64,000 nucleotides of DNA from Dallia pectoralis (lineage: Eukaryota; Chordata; Actinopteri; Esociformes; Umbridae), in contig CM055747.1 in NCBI GenBank assembly GCA_029465975.1, positions 13,469,838 through 13,533,837 of the forward strand. The letters run 5' to 3'. The notes below the pieces were generated by a model that saw only the letters and a list, made by a program, of their open reading frames with translations, had not been told where the DNA came from and searched no databases. The position numbers and the translations under genes were made by a program. Shown here one piece after another: positions 22,301-32,870 of this stretch. Positions within the stretch are counted from its first letter, which is position 1. The number at the start of each line of letters is the position of its first letter.

Positions 22301-25300
22301 GCGTGTCAACCAAGACAGCCCTTCCCCACCCAAAGCTTTTAGCATTTCTGGACGAATCTCATCAGTCCCTGGGGCTTTGCCACTGTGGAGTTGTTTGACT
22401 ACCTCAGCGACTTCCCCCAGGGAAACTGACGATGACCCTCCATCAGCCTCCAGCTCTGCCTCTGTACTAGAGGGCGTGTAGGTCGGATTCAGGAGCTCCT
22501 CAAAATGCTCTTTCCAGCGCCCGATCACATCATCAGTTGAGGTCAACAGTGTCCCATCCTTACTGTACACAGCTTGGATGGTTCCCGTTTTCCCCTTCTG
22601 AGGTGCCGAACGGTTTTCCAGAAGCATTTTGGTGCCGACCGAAAGTCCTTCTCCATAGCTTCTCCAAACTTCTCCCACACCCGCTGCTTTGCCTCTGACA
22701 CGGCAGCGGCTGCAGCCCTTCGGGCCTGTCGGTACCCTGCAACTGCCTCCGGAGTCCCCAGGGCTAGCATATCCCTGAAGGCCTCCTTCTTCAGTCGGAC
22801 AGCTTCCCTGACCACCGTGGTCCACCACGGTGTTCTAGGGTTACCACCCCTTGAGGCACCTAGGACCTTGAGACCACAGCTCACCGCCGCAGCTTCAGCA
22901 ATAGAAGCTTTGAACATTGCCCACTCAGGTTCAATGCCCCCAACCTCCACAGGGATGCCTGAAAAGCTCCGCCGGAGGTGTGAGTTGAAGATCTTTCGGA
23001 CAGGGGCCTCCTCCAGACGTTCCCAGTTCACCCGCACCACCCGTTTGGGCTTACCTGGTCTGTCCAAAGTCTTTCCCCACCCTCTGATCCAACTCACTAC
23101 CAGATGGTGATCAGTTGACAGCTCTGCCCCTCTCTTCACCCGAGTGTCCAAAACATGCGGCCTTAGATCAGCCGATACGATCACAAAATCGATCATTGAC
23201 CTTCGGCCTAGGGTGCTCTGGTACCATGTACACTTATGCGCCTCCTTATGTTCGAACATGGTGTTTGTTATAGACAATCCATGACTAGCACAGAAGTCCA
23301 ATAACAAACGACCGCTCGGGTTTAGATCAGGAGGCCGTTCCTCCCAATCACGCCTCTCCAGGTGTCTCCATCGTTGCCCACATGTGCGTTGAAGTCTCCC
23401 AGCAGAATGATGGAGTCCCCTACTGGAGCCCTATATAGGACTCCTTCAGGGTCTCCAAGAAGGCTGAATACTCCGAACTGCTGTTTGGTGCATAAGCACA
23501 AACAACAGTCAGAGTTTTCCCCCACCACCCTTAGGCGTAGGGAGGCAAACCTCTCATCCACCGGGGTAAACTCCAACACCGCCGTGCTCAGACGTGGGCT
23601 CGTGAGTATCCCCACACCAGCCCGCCGCCTCTCACCCTGGGCAACTCCAGAGAAGAACAGAGTCCAACCCCTATCCAGGGGTAAGGTTCCAGAGCCACGG
23701 TTGTGCGTAGAGGTAAGTCCCACCAGATCCAACTGGTATCGCTCCACCTCACGCACAAGTTCTGGCTCCTTCCCCCCCAGTGAGGTGACGTTCCACGTCC
23801 CCAAAGCAAGCTTCTGCCGCCCGGGTCTGATCCGTCGAGACCCCCCACCTTCACTGTCACCCATATGACAGCGCACCCGACCCCTGCGGTTGTTCCTGTG
23901 AGTGGTGGGCCCACAGGATGGAGAGGAGAGAGATGCCACGTATCTCGTTCGGGCTGTGCCCGGCCGGGCTCCGTGGCAAACCCGGCCACCAGACGCTCGC
24001 TTTCGAGCCCGCCGTCTGGGCCTGGCTCCAGACGGGGGCCCTGGGCTTCCTCCAGGCAGGGTCTCGATCCTTTTCCCTCGATTTTTCATGGGGTCTTGGT
24101 GAACCATTCTTAGTCTGGCCCCTCGCCTGAGACCACTTTGCCTTGGGAAACCCTACCAGGAGCATGAAGCTCCAGACAACCCAGCCCTCAGGTTCATAGG
24201 GGCACACAAACCTCTCCACCACGTTAAGGTGATGATTCCCGGGGAGGAATTATATCAACTAGTATAATATTCACTAGTATAATATTCACTAGCATCATAT
24301 TCACTAGTATTTTATTCACTAGTAATATAAACACAAGTATTATATTCTTTAGTATAATATTCACAAGTAGTATATTCACTACTATTATATTCACTAGAAT
24401 TATCTAACTAGTATTATATTCACTAGAATGATCTAACTATTATTATATTCACTAGTATCATATTCACTAGTTTTATATTCACTATTATTATATTCACTAG
24501 TATTATATTCACCAGTATTATATTCACTAGGATCATATTCACTAGTATTATATTCACTAGTATTATATTCACTAGTATTATATTCACTAGTATTAAATTC
24601 ACTAGTATTATATTCACTAGTATTTTATTCACTAGTATTATATTCACTAGTATTATATTCACTGGTATTATATTCACTAGTAATATATTCACTACTATTA
24701 TATTCACTAGAATTATATTCACTAGTATTATATTCACTAGTATTATATTCACTAGCATCATATTCACTAGTATTATATTCACTAGAATTATCTAACTAGT
24801 ATTATATTCACTAGTATTATATTCACTAGTATTATATTCACTAGTATTATATTCACTAGTATTATATTCACTAGTATTTTATTCACTAGTATTATATTCA
24901 CTAGTATTATATTCAGTAGTATTATATTCACTAGTATTGTATTCACTAGTATTGTATTCACTAGTATTATATTCACTAGTGTTATATTCACTAGTTTTAT
25001 ATTCACTAGTATTATTTTCACTAGTATTATATTCACTAGTATTATATTCGCTAGTATAATATTCACTAGTGTTATATTCACTAGTATTATATTCACTAGT
25101 GTTATATTCACTAGTATTATATTCACTAATATTATATTCACTAGTATTATATTCACTAGTATTATATTCACTAGTGTTATATTCACTAGTGTTATATTCA
25201 CTAGTTTTATATTCACTAGTATTATATTCACTAGTATTATTTTCACTAGTATTATATTCACTAGTATTTAATTCACTAGTATAATATTCACTAGTGTTAT

Positions 25301-26929
25301 ATTCACTAGTATTATATTCACTAGTGTTATATTCACTAGTGTTATATTCACTAGTATTATATTCACTAATATTATATTCACTAGTATTATATTCACTAGC
25401 ATCATATTCACTAGTATTATATTCACTAGTGTTATATTCACTAGTGTTATATTCACTAGTATTATATTCACTAGTATTATATTCACTAGTATCATATTCA
25501 CTAGCATCATATTCACTAGTATTATATTCAGTAGTATTATATGCACTATTCTGTAGTCATTTATCATTGTTCAACATCTGACTCTCCTCGTCCTCACAGG
25601 TCCACATCAACAACAAGGGCCTAGTGTATTCTGTTGTCTTACTGCTGGCCTCCGTCTTCCTCACAGTAAGAGAAAGTATTTGTGTGTGTGTGTGTGTGTG
25701 TGTGTGTCTATGTTTGTTTAAGTGTGTATGTGTGTGTGTGTGTGTGCGTGCCACTGTGGGTTTCTGTTTAACTAGACATCTGGTTGTAAGCATCATGCAG
25801 CCACCTTTAAAACCTTACCATATATACATAGCACTGTTTTATAGCCGCTTCACCTTTTACAAGTCGGTTGTCACTGGCCACAAAGATGCCGGACGATCAT
25901 GATGTTATTGGTTCTGACTTTTTATAAGACATGTGTCACAGAACATAAGCAGAGTGCTTAGTGGGCGGGGCCTGTGGGCGGGGCCTGTATAATAGAGTTC
26001 CTGGTCCATTTCATTTAATGATTTCACAGCTAAGCTATTCCTTCCTCTACATCCTTTCTCCCCACCTCCATCTCCCCCCACCTCCATCTCCCCCCACCTC
26101 CCCCTGTTTCCCCACCTCCATCTCCCCTCACCTCCCCCTGTTTCCCCACCTCCACCTCCCCCCACCTCCCCCTGTTTCCCCACCTCCACCTCCCCCCACC
26201 TCCCCCTATTTCCCCACCTCCATCTCCCCCCACCTCCCCCTGTTTCCCCACCTCCATCTCCCCTCACCTCCCCCTGTTTCCCCACCTCCATCTCCTCCCA
26301 CCTCCCCCTATTTCCCCACCTCCATCTCCCTCCCACCTCCCCCTATTTCCCCACCTCCATCTCCCCCACCTCCCCCTATTTCCCCACCTCCATCTCCTCC
26401 CACCTCCCCCTATTTCCCCACCTCCATCTCCCTCCCACCTCCCCCTGTTTCCCCACCTCCATCTCCCCCCACCTCCCCCTATTTCCCCACCTCCATCTCC
26501 CCCACCTCCCCCTATTTCCCCACCTCCACCTCCCCCACCTCCCCCTGTTTCCCCCACCTCCATCAACCCCCACCTCCCCCTGTTTCCCCACCTCCATCTC
26601 CCCCCACCTCCCCCTGTTTCCCCACCTCCATCTCCCCCACCTCCCCCTATTTCCCCACCTCCACCTCCCCCACCTCCCCCTATTTCCCCACCTCCACCTC
26701 CCCCACCTCCCCCTGTTTCCCCCACCTCCATCAACCCCCACCTCCCCCTGTTTCCCCACCTCCATCTCCCCCCACCTCCCCCTATTTCCCCACCTCCATC
26801 TCCCCCCCACCTCTCCAGGTGATGAGTGTCCATCTGAACCACTGGAAGTTGGACCGCAGACTGGGTCTGGGGCTGATATTCCTCTATGCCATCTTCCTGC
26901 TCAGCTCCATCCTCTTTGGGCAGATGTGA
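8835..26929 (+). CDS. slc24a3: K+-dependent Na+/Ca2+ exchanger, NCKX3/4 group (5' exon missing)
   Basis: Plasma-membrane antiporter family that exports Ca2+ and K+ in exchange for Na+. Fifteen exons with GT-AG borders and consistent phases: 8835-8911, 9639-9713, 9938-10022, 10364-10467, 12770-12844, 13201-13226, 13532-13585, 15090-15232, 17910-18076, 18183-18432, 18850-19016, 19121-19235, 20080-20192, 25600-25665, 26819-26929, about 542 codons. The first alpha repeat (GATFMAAGSSAPELF, then GDVGVGTIVGSAVFNIL) is in exons 3-4. The second (GITFLAAGTSVPDCMASLI, VSNSIGSNIFDILLG) is in exons 12-13. Exons 8-10 form the large cytosolic loop, with PHQLSFSEAGLR, ERQRL and an acidic EEEDEDDG stretch. 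PHQLSFSEAGLR points to NCKX3, whereas VVMVDE and PRTRL are NCKX4-like, so the paralogue call is tentative. The exon with the signal peptide and first membrane segment was not found. The protein stops at ILFGQM, about 14 residues short of mammalian NCKX3. Confidence 0.9.
10286..10345. repeat. (TC)n microsatellite before slc24a3 exon 4
   Basis: CT-rich simple repeat ending about 18 nt before the acceptor at 10363, so it serves as an extended polypyrimidine tract. Confidence 0.9.
10468..11420. other. Intron sequence, no feature seen
   Basis: Intron 4 of the exchanger before the array begins. A short (AC)n lies at 10551-10568. No other element was recognised. Confidence 0.6.
11422..12560. repeat. 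45-48-bp minisatellite carrying part of slc24a3 exon 5
   Basis: About 24 units. Each contains GACATGGTGGTCTCTGTT, identical to part of the exon at 12770-12844 (the codons for T-W-W-S-L), followed by AGTAGTGTTTTCTCTGTGTG and CTTTTGTC or CTGTTGTC. These units lack the acceptor AG present in the 63-bp units downstream. Open frames on both strands here come from the period and are not genes. Confidence 0.95.
12545..12787 (+). repeat. 63-bp units with duplicated splice acceptor and exon 5 start
   Basis: TGTTGTATACAG followed by GCGGTGCACCTGACATGGTG occurs four times, with exon-like starts at 12581, 12644, 12707 and 12770. Only the last continues into the rest of the exon (TTCCGGGACTCC). The 63-bp period equals 21 codons and the exon frame stays open through all units. 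The unit peptide begins AVHLTWWSL and ends CVCCIQ. Confidence 0.95.
13551..14335 (+). repeat. 52-bp minisatellite made of slc24a3 exon 7 3' end plus donor
   Basis: The unit contains the last 33 nt of exon 7 (GACCATGTATGTGGTCTACA and on to ATGAA) plus 19 nt of intron starting GTGAGTATGCTAATGACAC. The genuine donor is at 13586. Fourteen further identical donors follow every 52 bp, the last after 14313. Reading past the first donor gives an immediate in-frame TGA. Confidence 0.95.
14366..14862. repeat. 75-bp tandem repeat, about 6.5 copies
   Basis: Units begin AGTGGGCTATTTAAGGTCCC and end GGTTAGTTAATC. It lies in the intron between slc24a3 exons 7 and 8, directly after the exon-7-derived array. 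Confidence 0.95.
15285..17872. repeat. 15/16-bp minisatellite, about 2.6 kb
   Basis: Roughly 165 units of GTCAGTAGTGTTCCT (15 bp) and GTCAGTATGTGTTCCT (16 bp) with T/C variants. It fills almost the whole intron between slc24a3 exons 8 (ends 15232) and 9 (starts 17910). Blocks of several hundred bp recur with the same variant order: the segments around 16035-16330 and 16490-16716 are nearly the same. Long open frames on both strands are repeat artefacts. Confidence 0.95.
18590..18832. repeat. 13-bp minisatellite in slc24a3 intron 10
   Basis: About 18 units of GTGGACGTGAACT, then GTGGATATGAGCT variants, ending just before the acceptor at 18849. Confidence 0.95.
19290..20052. repeat. 19-bp minisatellite in slc24a3 intron 12
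   Basis: About 40 units of TATTATCCTGGTGTAGTGT with few variants, filling the intron between exons 12 and 13. Confidence 0.95.
20205..20889. repeat. 15-bp AT-rich minisatellite, left part
   Basis: Units of ACTAGTATTATATTC with many point variants, starting about 13 nt after the exon 13 donor. The last 11 bp (GAATTATATCA, 20879-20889) are the left target-site copy of the inserted LINE. A stretch of about 300 bp starting near 20490 recurs with the same variant order just right of the LINE (24247 onward). Confidence 0.95.
20916..22828 (-). pseudogene. Rex3-like reverse transcriptase, frameshifted
   Basis: RT motifs appear in order on the - strand: VVPLFKKGD, YRGITLLSLPGKVYSKVLE, EEQCGFRPGR, GLRQGCALSPILF and the catalytic FADDVVLMAS box, followed by EFKYLGVLF. 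The frame shifts after GFRPGR, where the DLEKAFD-like segment is disrupted, and again near 21420. The C-terminal part (LSIYRSIFVPTLTYGHESW, GRPRTRWRDYI) continues in another frame down to 20916. Confidence 0.85.
22543..24107 (-). pseudogene. Rex3-like endonuclease and linker region, frameshifted
   Basis: The endonuclease segment shows LALGTWNVTSLGGKEPELV and the conserved ILLGDFNAHVGNDGDTW motif. A frameshift near 23310 separates it from the rest (LLDFCASHGLSITNTMF, STDHHLVVSWIRGW), which contains the SDHH-type end of the endonuclease fold. The first part sits in the frame 23322-24107 and the second in 22543-23307. Confidence 0.8.
24247..25548. repeat. 15-bp AT-rich minisatellite, right part
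   Basis: Continuation of the ACTAGTATTATATTC array beyond the LINE, about 85 units, ending roughly 50 bp before the slc24a3 exon 14 acceptor at 25599. Open frames such as runs of (V/I)LVN(I)I are repeat translations. Confidence 0.95.
25680..25747. repeat. (TG)n microsatellite after slc24a3 exon 14
   Basis: Two TG runs separated by a short interruption, starting 15 nt after the exon 14 donor at 25666. Confidence 0.9.
26044..26815. repeat. Pyrimidine-only minisatellite before the last slc24a3 exon
   Basis: Units of about 34 bp made of CACCTCCATCTCCCCCCAC and CTCCCCCTGTTTCCC. The + strand is almost purely C/T with a few A. The array runs into the acceptor CACCTCTCCAG at 26818, giving a polypyrimidine tract of about 770 nt. 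The - strand is correspondingly G-rich with many GGGG runs. Confidence 0.95.
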
Positions 26930-28860
26930 GGCAGTTGTTGGGGTCAAAGTTAAACGCTGATAAGCCTTCCTACAAGCGGCCACACCCAGGAGTCCTCTGT
27001 CGCCCCAGAGACCCTCCCTCCTAAAGCCAAAAACAGCCGCAGCTTCATGTGCTAAAAGTGATCGTGATGTACCACAAACAGGATATGCTCGGGTGACATT
27101 ACACACATACACACACACAAACCACACACAAACAATAACAAACAACACACACACAAACAACACCAAACAACACACACACGCAAACCACACACAAACACTT
27201 GGTGTAGTCTTTTTCTCTGTAGTACACACACCTTTTATTCCGGAGTACACATAGCATCTTAGCACATTCCGCTGGCTACATGAAGAAACAATACAGTGGA
27301 CTTGTCCTCCTGTTTTCTTGACCTTACGTTTGGAGTCGTCGTGTTTGTTTTGAATGCGCACCCTAGCTGAGAGTACCTTGTTTCGTGGTGATTCACTCCG
27401 TTCATATGTGTAGCAGTGCCAGAGTACAGTCGAACATGAGAATCAGTGAGCTACATAGCAATAGGACAAATGACTAAAATATTATTATGTGACTATATTT
27501 TGTAAAGTGTTCCTCCAATGAGGATTTATGAAGAATCCTTTGCCTAATTGCTTTTGAACAAGTATTGTTACGCACTAAGGTACATAATCGAACATAGAAA
27601 TAGCTAAGGCTTAGCGTTTTTAGAAGTGTTCGGACTTTTGTCATTCCTCTATACATGTTCCTACGAGTGTCACAACCTTTGATTACATGCATACGGGTCT
27701 GTTGTTATAGTTCTATACTACATATAGATGATATGATCAATGTTTGTAAAAAAATATATATATCTTTCTGTACATTTTTTCCAGTATTACTGTACAACAA
27801 ATATTAAGTCTACAAGACAATACTTTTTACTGTTTCTAAATGTTTACTAAATATTTTACATAGTTTTACAAAAAATGAATGTCGGACAGAGACTAGATTT
27901 GTGATGTTTTTGTAATTTATAAGAACTAGATAACATTCTTCCTATGATATTTGTGAGAATGTCCTATACTGCAACAGAAAATATCTTTATTTTTGTCACT
28001 TTACAAGGTGATGCTAAGACTTAAACACTTCAGATCAGCACAGTCCACCAAGATCTGATGAAAGGAAAATAAGGTTGTATTGAGTATTGTCACTTTCTAA
28101 GCCACTATTAGGCTAATCTAGTTGAGATCATTTTTAGCACTGATTTCCTTGATATGGTATCTTTATTTATTTTCTCCAGTAGGTTTTATACTTTCCTATG
28201 TCAAGTGCTTGTGATTGCAATTAGCATCGGTTTGCGCTGCAAGATACTATGTATTCAAAAGATGTTTGGTATTTATTTGCAGAATTCTTTCTTCCTTTAC
28301 CAAAATGTTTCCTGAAATAATTGTGATTACAAATCAAATGAGATGTTTTAGACTTTTTCTTTGCCAAATGAAAGGACTGCAGAATATATTTTGTGATTGA
28401 ACTAGTAGTTGTTGTTTACTTAGCTTTCGGCCACTGACAAACAGCACTTGTAACGATTCCAATGAGGCTCAGATGTTTCACAGGCAAACAGACTGTTGAG
28501 TGTTTTTTATGCTTGTTGCTGGTGCTGCTAAATATTCCATGTGTGGCTCGTTACATGTCAGATGTGGAGAGAAGTTTTCCTACTGATATAGGAAACCCAC
28601 CGAGGAATCGCCACTTCCATCAAAGCAGTCATAAATCCTGCCTCTGTTAGGAGTGTGGGTCAGGGCACCAAATACTGTTTATTTAGTTCTGACATGAAGC
28701 GGCCATGTTTGAAGTGTGTTCTTACTTAATATTTAATTATTTTAGGTTGAAACCAGCAGATATTCCAGCACTGACATTTCTTTCTTTAGAGATGATCTCC
28801 GATCATTAAGACGTTTTGTATGTTGTTGAGTGCAATAAATAAAATCTGTGCAATAACAAA
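26930..28860 (+). other. Likely slc24a3 3' UTR
   Basis: About 1.9 kb of AT-rich single-copy sequence follows the stop codon, with an AC-rich stretch near 27104-27195. It leads to an overlapping double AATAAA at 28834-28843. No other gene or element is recognised in it. Confidence 0.55.
28834..28843 (+). promoter_or_regulatory. Candidate polyadenylation signal
   Basis: AATAAATAAA contains two overlapping AATAAA hexamers and is followed by TGTG-containing sequence. It is the best candidate for the 3' end of the exchanger transcript. Confidence 0.5.
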
Positions 28861-29870
28861 TACTTAAGTCTGTCCTTAAGTCTGCAAGTATGCATAGCTG
28901 TTACGATCTGTGTGAGGTGAAGGGTGGAGACGTTTTATGTTCCTCATCAAAGGGATATTTGTCCCACTGTGTAGAAACTCTCAAACGGAAAATGATTGCC
29001 AAGTCTCTGTGGCACTCAACTCAAGGAGAATCTCCAGACTCTTAAAGGTAATTTTTCTCCCTGATCTTGTTCCACGATTGCATAGTTGAAACATAATTTG
29101 GTGTTCCTCTCATCCTCCGTTTTCTCTACATCTCCCCGGGTCTCCTCGTGTCTTTCACACTGACTCTAGACCTGTCGTTTACTGATTAACCCCCCGAGGA
29201 TCAACAGACCGCTGTTAGCCTCTCAAAACAAACAGATTTTTCTGATAAGCTCCCAGAGTGAGTCATGCAGACACCAACAAAATGTTAGTTTCCCATATGC
29301 CAGAGTGTCCACACAGTCAACATATTTGGGACTGAGAGACACACTTTCTTTATCTTAACCTCGGATTTAGAGATATCTGAATGGAGATAGGCAAAGGAAA
29401 TTGAACGTAACAAGTTAATTACATTGTCCATGTCATACAAACAGAATTTACAACATGCCCAGGGTGATATCCCAAAATTACTATTTACATTGCAAATACT
29501 CGGAAGAGATGCATTTAGTAGAATATGGCAAATAAATAACTATTAAACTACAGCATGGGAGAATATTATGTTTGTAGAATGCTGGTTAACGATAAGCTCC
29601 ACTTTTGAATGTTAATCAAGGTGTACACACAAAGCAGGAACCAGACAGTAGCTGAAAGTGTCGTAATAATAATAAAATAATAATTATACAGTCCTATTGT
29701 AAAAGCAACGGTTCCATTCACAACCCGGAAGGCATTTCATTTATTACTTTTGTATTCAGCAATATAACATACAAAACCAAGTATATGGATAGAAAGATAA
29801 CAGCAAGAGGCATACGAGATGAAATACAAATCTAGATAATTAACTCAAACACAGATGGCAAAAGACATAC
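28861..29870. other. Intergenic DNA, no feature seen
   Basis: Single-copy AT-rich sequence without recognisable coding, repeat or RNA features. Confidence 0.5.
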
Positions 29871-29871
29871 A

Positions 29872-30060
29872 GCGCATCTGCAAAGTATTCACAGTTCTTC
29901 ACATTTTCTACATTTTGTTCTTACAGCCTAATTGCAAAATGGATTCAAACAGCCTTATTGCAAAATGGATTCAAACCACTGAGATGCGCCTTTTGAAGTC
30001 ACATCTCAGTGGTTCCACATTTCAATAAAATATCAGTTCTAATGACTTTCCGTAATTGTT
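29872..30060. mobile_element. Tc1-related terminal fragment with a hairpin
   Basis: CAGCGCATCTGCAAAGTATT and the following CACATTTTCTACATTTTGTT resemble the terminal region of a common fish Tc1/mariner element. Inside lies a perfect 12-bp inverted repeat, ACCACTGAGATG (29975-29986) and CATCTCAGTGGT (30002-30013). Confidence 0.5.
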
Positions 30061-30401
30061 TTCTTCCAAACAGTGTTAATTACGTAAGTGTTTTAAAATG
30101 AGCCTTTTGTGTAGGTATGGTGTGGGTTTGTGTGCTATTCCTGTGATAACAGGCCACCAAGGATGGAGAATGTGGGCAGACATATTTCTGCTTTGACTAA
30201 ACTGTAATTTATTCATTTAGTTTGCTGGCAGGTCCCCAAGTACGGCATTCTCTGGATTCTGGAGAAAACAATTGCTTGGATTCTGTCCTACATAAGAAGT
30301 GGTGAGAGAGGGGTGGGAGATGTTCTTCAGGTGAACAAAATTACATGTTCCAGGTGTCACTTAAAAGACAGCCAGGTTAACGTCTAGAGACAGGGTGACA
30401 A

Positions 30402-30747
30402 ACAGTGCTTTCAGAAGTATTCCCACCCTTTCACCATTCCCAGGTTCACTTTTGTTACAGACTTTGTTAACCAGACAACCTGACAGAAACTATGATGCTT
30501 TACCAACAGTAGCCAACCGTGTGGTAGTTGTGGTCTCATTAGGGCAATTTCTGTGTCAACTGGGATTGTATACTTATCTATGAAACATGTTTTATGTTTC
30601 TTTTCATACAAATATGTCCCAAAACAAAACCACCTCGTCTTATAGTATTTACAAAATGATATATATAAAAAATGATATAACATTTAAATGTACATTTTGT
30701 TATCCAGTCATAAGACTTGGTCAAGGGTATGAATATTTTTGCACTGT
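30402..30747. mobile_element. Short Tc1-derived MITE
   Basis: About 346 bp bounded by imperfect inverted ends: ACAGTGCTTTCAGAAGTATT on the left and GAATATTTTTGCACTGT on the right. The inner AAGGGTAT / CACCCTTTC parts also pair. There is no transposase. Confidence 0.45.
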
Positions 30748-30789
30748 GCCACCACCATCGAGGCAAATTGGACATTTCACAATAGGCTG

Positions 30790-31180
30790 CTCCTCCACTC
30801 AGAATCAGGTTTATTTGACAAATCTGTTTACACACGCAATGATCTTTCTCTGACTACTAGCAGCATTTAGAACACACATTTTAAGACGTCACACAACACG
30901 AACAGTCAAGAGAATAGAATAGAATATACCAATATAGTCAGTTGTACAACTGAATGCCTTCAGCTGAAATGTGTCCTCTGCATTTTACCCAACCCTGAGG
31001 TGCAGGGGGCAGCCCTAATCATTTACCTGATTCGAGTTCCACGTCACGGCGCCCGGGGAGCATTTTAGGGTTAACTGTCTTGCTCAAGGACAGAACGACT
31101 AAGGTATTTTTTTCACCTTGATGGTGGGGGGATTAGAACCTTCCAGACCCAAGCTCTATTCCCTGTCTATTTGGCTGGTG
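30790..31180. repeat. Interspersed repeat (SINE/LINE-tail-like)
   Basis: Contains GCTGAAATGTGTCCTCTGCA, then ACCCAACCCTGAGGTGCAGG, GGCGCCCGGGGAGCA and CTTGCTCAAGGACAGAACGA. This order is familiar from a very abundant fish interspersed repeat. The ends are diverged and the class was not determined. Confidence 0.5.
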
Positions 31181-31283
31181 TACTGGGTTAATATGGAATA
31201 TATATCTGAATAGTGCGAATGGAGCAATGTCTAGATGTCTAGATTGCAGAAAAAAGAGCAATGTCCAGGTTCAACTATCAACT

Positions 31284-31521
31284 ACAGAACATTATGTGAT
31301 TAATCACAATTAATTATTTTAATTGTTTGACAGAACCAATTTAAACTGAGTTAGTCCTATGCCAACCTACAAAACCATCACAAATAAACAATGGCCATGT
31401 TGTTGGGATGTTGTTGTCAGGTAAATGAAGCGTGTTTCAAACCTTGTCAAGCAATTCAGTTTAAATTCATTCTGTCAAACAATTAAAATTATTAATTGTG
31501 ATTAATCGCATAATGTTCTGT
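31284..31521. mobile_element. Foldback element with ~67-bp inverted arms
   Basis: The left arm 31284-31350 begins ACAGAACATTATGTGATTAA. The right arm 31455-31521 is its near-perfect reverse complement, ending CGCATAATGTTCTGT. A loop of about 104 bp separates them. AT-rich arms with GATTAATC motifs fit a palindromic nonautonomous DNA element. Confidence 0.7.
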
Positions 31522-32020
31522 GGTTAATTGTGATTAATCTCCTTTTTTAAATGTGTTCAAATTTTGCAGTTATTACATACTTTTCAGTTTAAAAATCTTT
31601 GTTAAAGACTTACTGTGTTTGTTGTACAAATGGACATGGTCGTGACTTGGAGTTAAATAAATAGTTGCAAGTTGTCACAGCCTGTAACTTTTTGCCCCTA
31701 ATTTACCACAACAGGCAGCGTCTGTATGAAGCCCCTGTCAATCTAAATAGTAGGTTCCTGATGGTCCCATGCTTCCATCTCTTATATTGTTTGCCTGATT
31801 AGTGCATTACCTACAATATCTGCTATATAAGGCCACCGTATTAAACACATAAAACACACAGCCCTTCTTATCTGCACGTTAATCACTGGAAAACGTGTTG
31901 GGTTCTTACCATTCATTACTGTTACAATAATATTCAATGATATGCAGTCATGGATGATAAAGGTACAATCATAAAAGAGTGATATAAGTATGATCAAGAT
32001 GAATCAGATATAATGACGTG
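31522..32020. other. Intergenic DNA, no feature seen
   Basis: AT-rich single-copy sequence. No gene or element recognised. Confidence 0.5.
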
Positions 32021-32022
32021 AA

Positions 32023-32640
32023 ATGGGTGTATTTACTCTTTTAGGTGTATTTACTCTTAATGGTTTATTTATTCTTTTGGGTGCACTTATTCTTTTGGGT
32101 GTATTTACTCTTTTAGGTGTATTTACTCTTAATGGTTTATTTATTCTTTTGGGTGCACTTATTCTTTTGGGTGTATTTACTCTTTTAGGTGTACTTATTC
32201 TTAATGGTTTATTTATTCTTTTAGGTGTACTTATTCTTAATGGTTTATTTATTCTTTTGGGTGCACTTATTCTTTTGGGTGTATTTACTCTTTTAGGTGT
32301 ATTTATTCTTTTGGGTGTACTTTATTCTTTTGTGTGTACTTTATTCTTTTGTGTGTACTTTATTCTTTTGTGTGTACTTTATTCTTTTGTGTGTACTTTA
32401 TTCTTTTGTGTGTACTTTATTCTTTTGTGTGTACTTTATTCTTTTGTGTGTACTTTATTCTTTTGTGTGTACTTTATTCTTTTGTGTGTACTTATTCTTT
32501 TGGGTGTATTTATTATTTCGGGTGTACTCATTCTTTTGGGTGTATTTATTATTTTGTGTGTACTTTATTCTTTTGGGTGTACATATTTTTTTGTGTGTAT
32601 TTATTATTTTGTGTGTATTTATTATTTTGGTTATTCAAGA
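32023..32640. repeat. 18-19-bp minisatellite
   Basis: Units such as GTGTATTTACTCTTTTAGG and GTGTACTTTATTCTTTTGT, about 33 copies. The open frame over it gives repeats of the FTLLGV / FILLCVLYS kind and is not a gene. Confidence 0.95.
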
Positions 32641-32649
32641 AAAGTGTGA

Positions 32650-32870
32650 ATGAAATAAAACAGCAGAACAATCTGCATATGTTGCGATAAGGTCGCTATG
32701 ACAACCGTATAACGATGGCTACAGGGGCCGTCCCAGATGTCACTCCATTATATAACAGTCAATGTGTTCCCACTGTGTCAGCACTCACTGGACTCACTGG
32801 ACTCACTGCACTCAACAACTGAATAAGGTGCTGCAGACCAACACTGCAACAGAAAAACAGAGAGAGGTTT
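32650..32870. repeat. Duplicated segment, copy with an unexpanded 9-bp motif
   Basis: Homologous to 33717-34190. It shares AAAACAGCAGAACAAT, CAGTCAATGTGTTCCCACTG and GGTGCTGCAGACCAACACTG. Here only three or four copies of ACTCACTGG are present. Confidence 0.85.

Larger units (their letters stand above)
20890..24246 (-). mobile_element. Rex3-like (RTE clade) LINE, near full length, frameshifted
   Basis: A non-LTR retrotransposon of about 3.36 kb on the - strand. Its 5' side carries an AP-like endonuclease region and is followed by a reverse transcriptase. The 3' end (left side) has a GATAAGCGGTTGAAGATGAG motif and a short (GATGA)n tail, as in fish Rex3. It is flanked by the 11-bp target duplication GAATTATATCA (20879-20889 and 24247-24257), so the insertion is complete at both ends. 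Coding frames break near 23310, 22550 and 21420 and within the RT, so this copy is inactive. The RTE/Rex3 assignment rests on remembered protein similarity. Confidence 0.85.

Noticed and set aside
25961..27361. Pro/Ser-rich + strand and Gly/Arg-rich - strand frames
   Set aside because: They translate the C-rich minisatellite, except for the genuine last slc24a3 exon (26819-26929) on the + strand.
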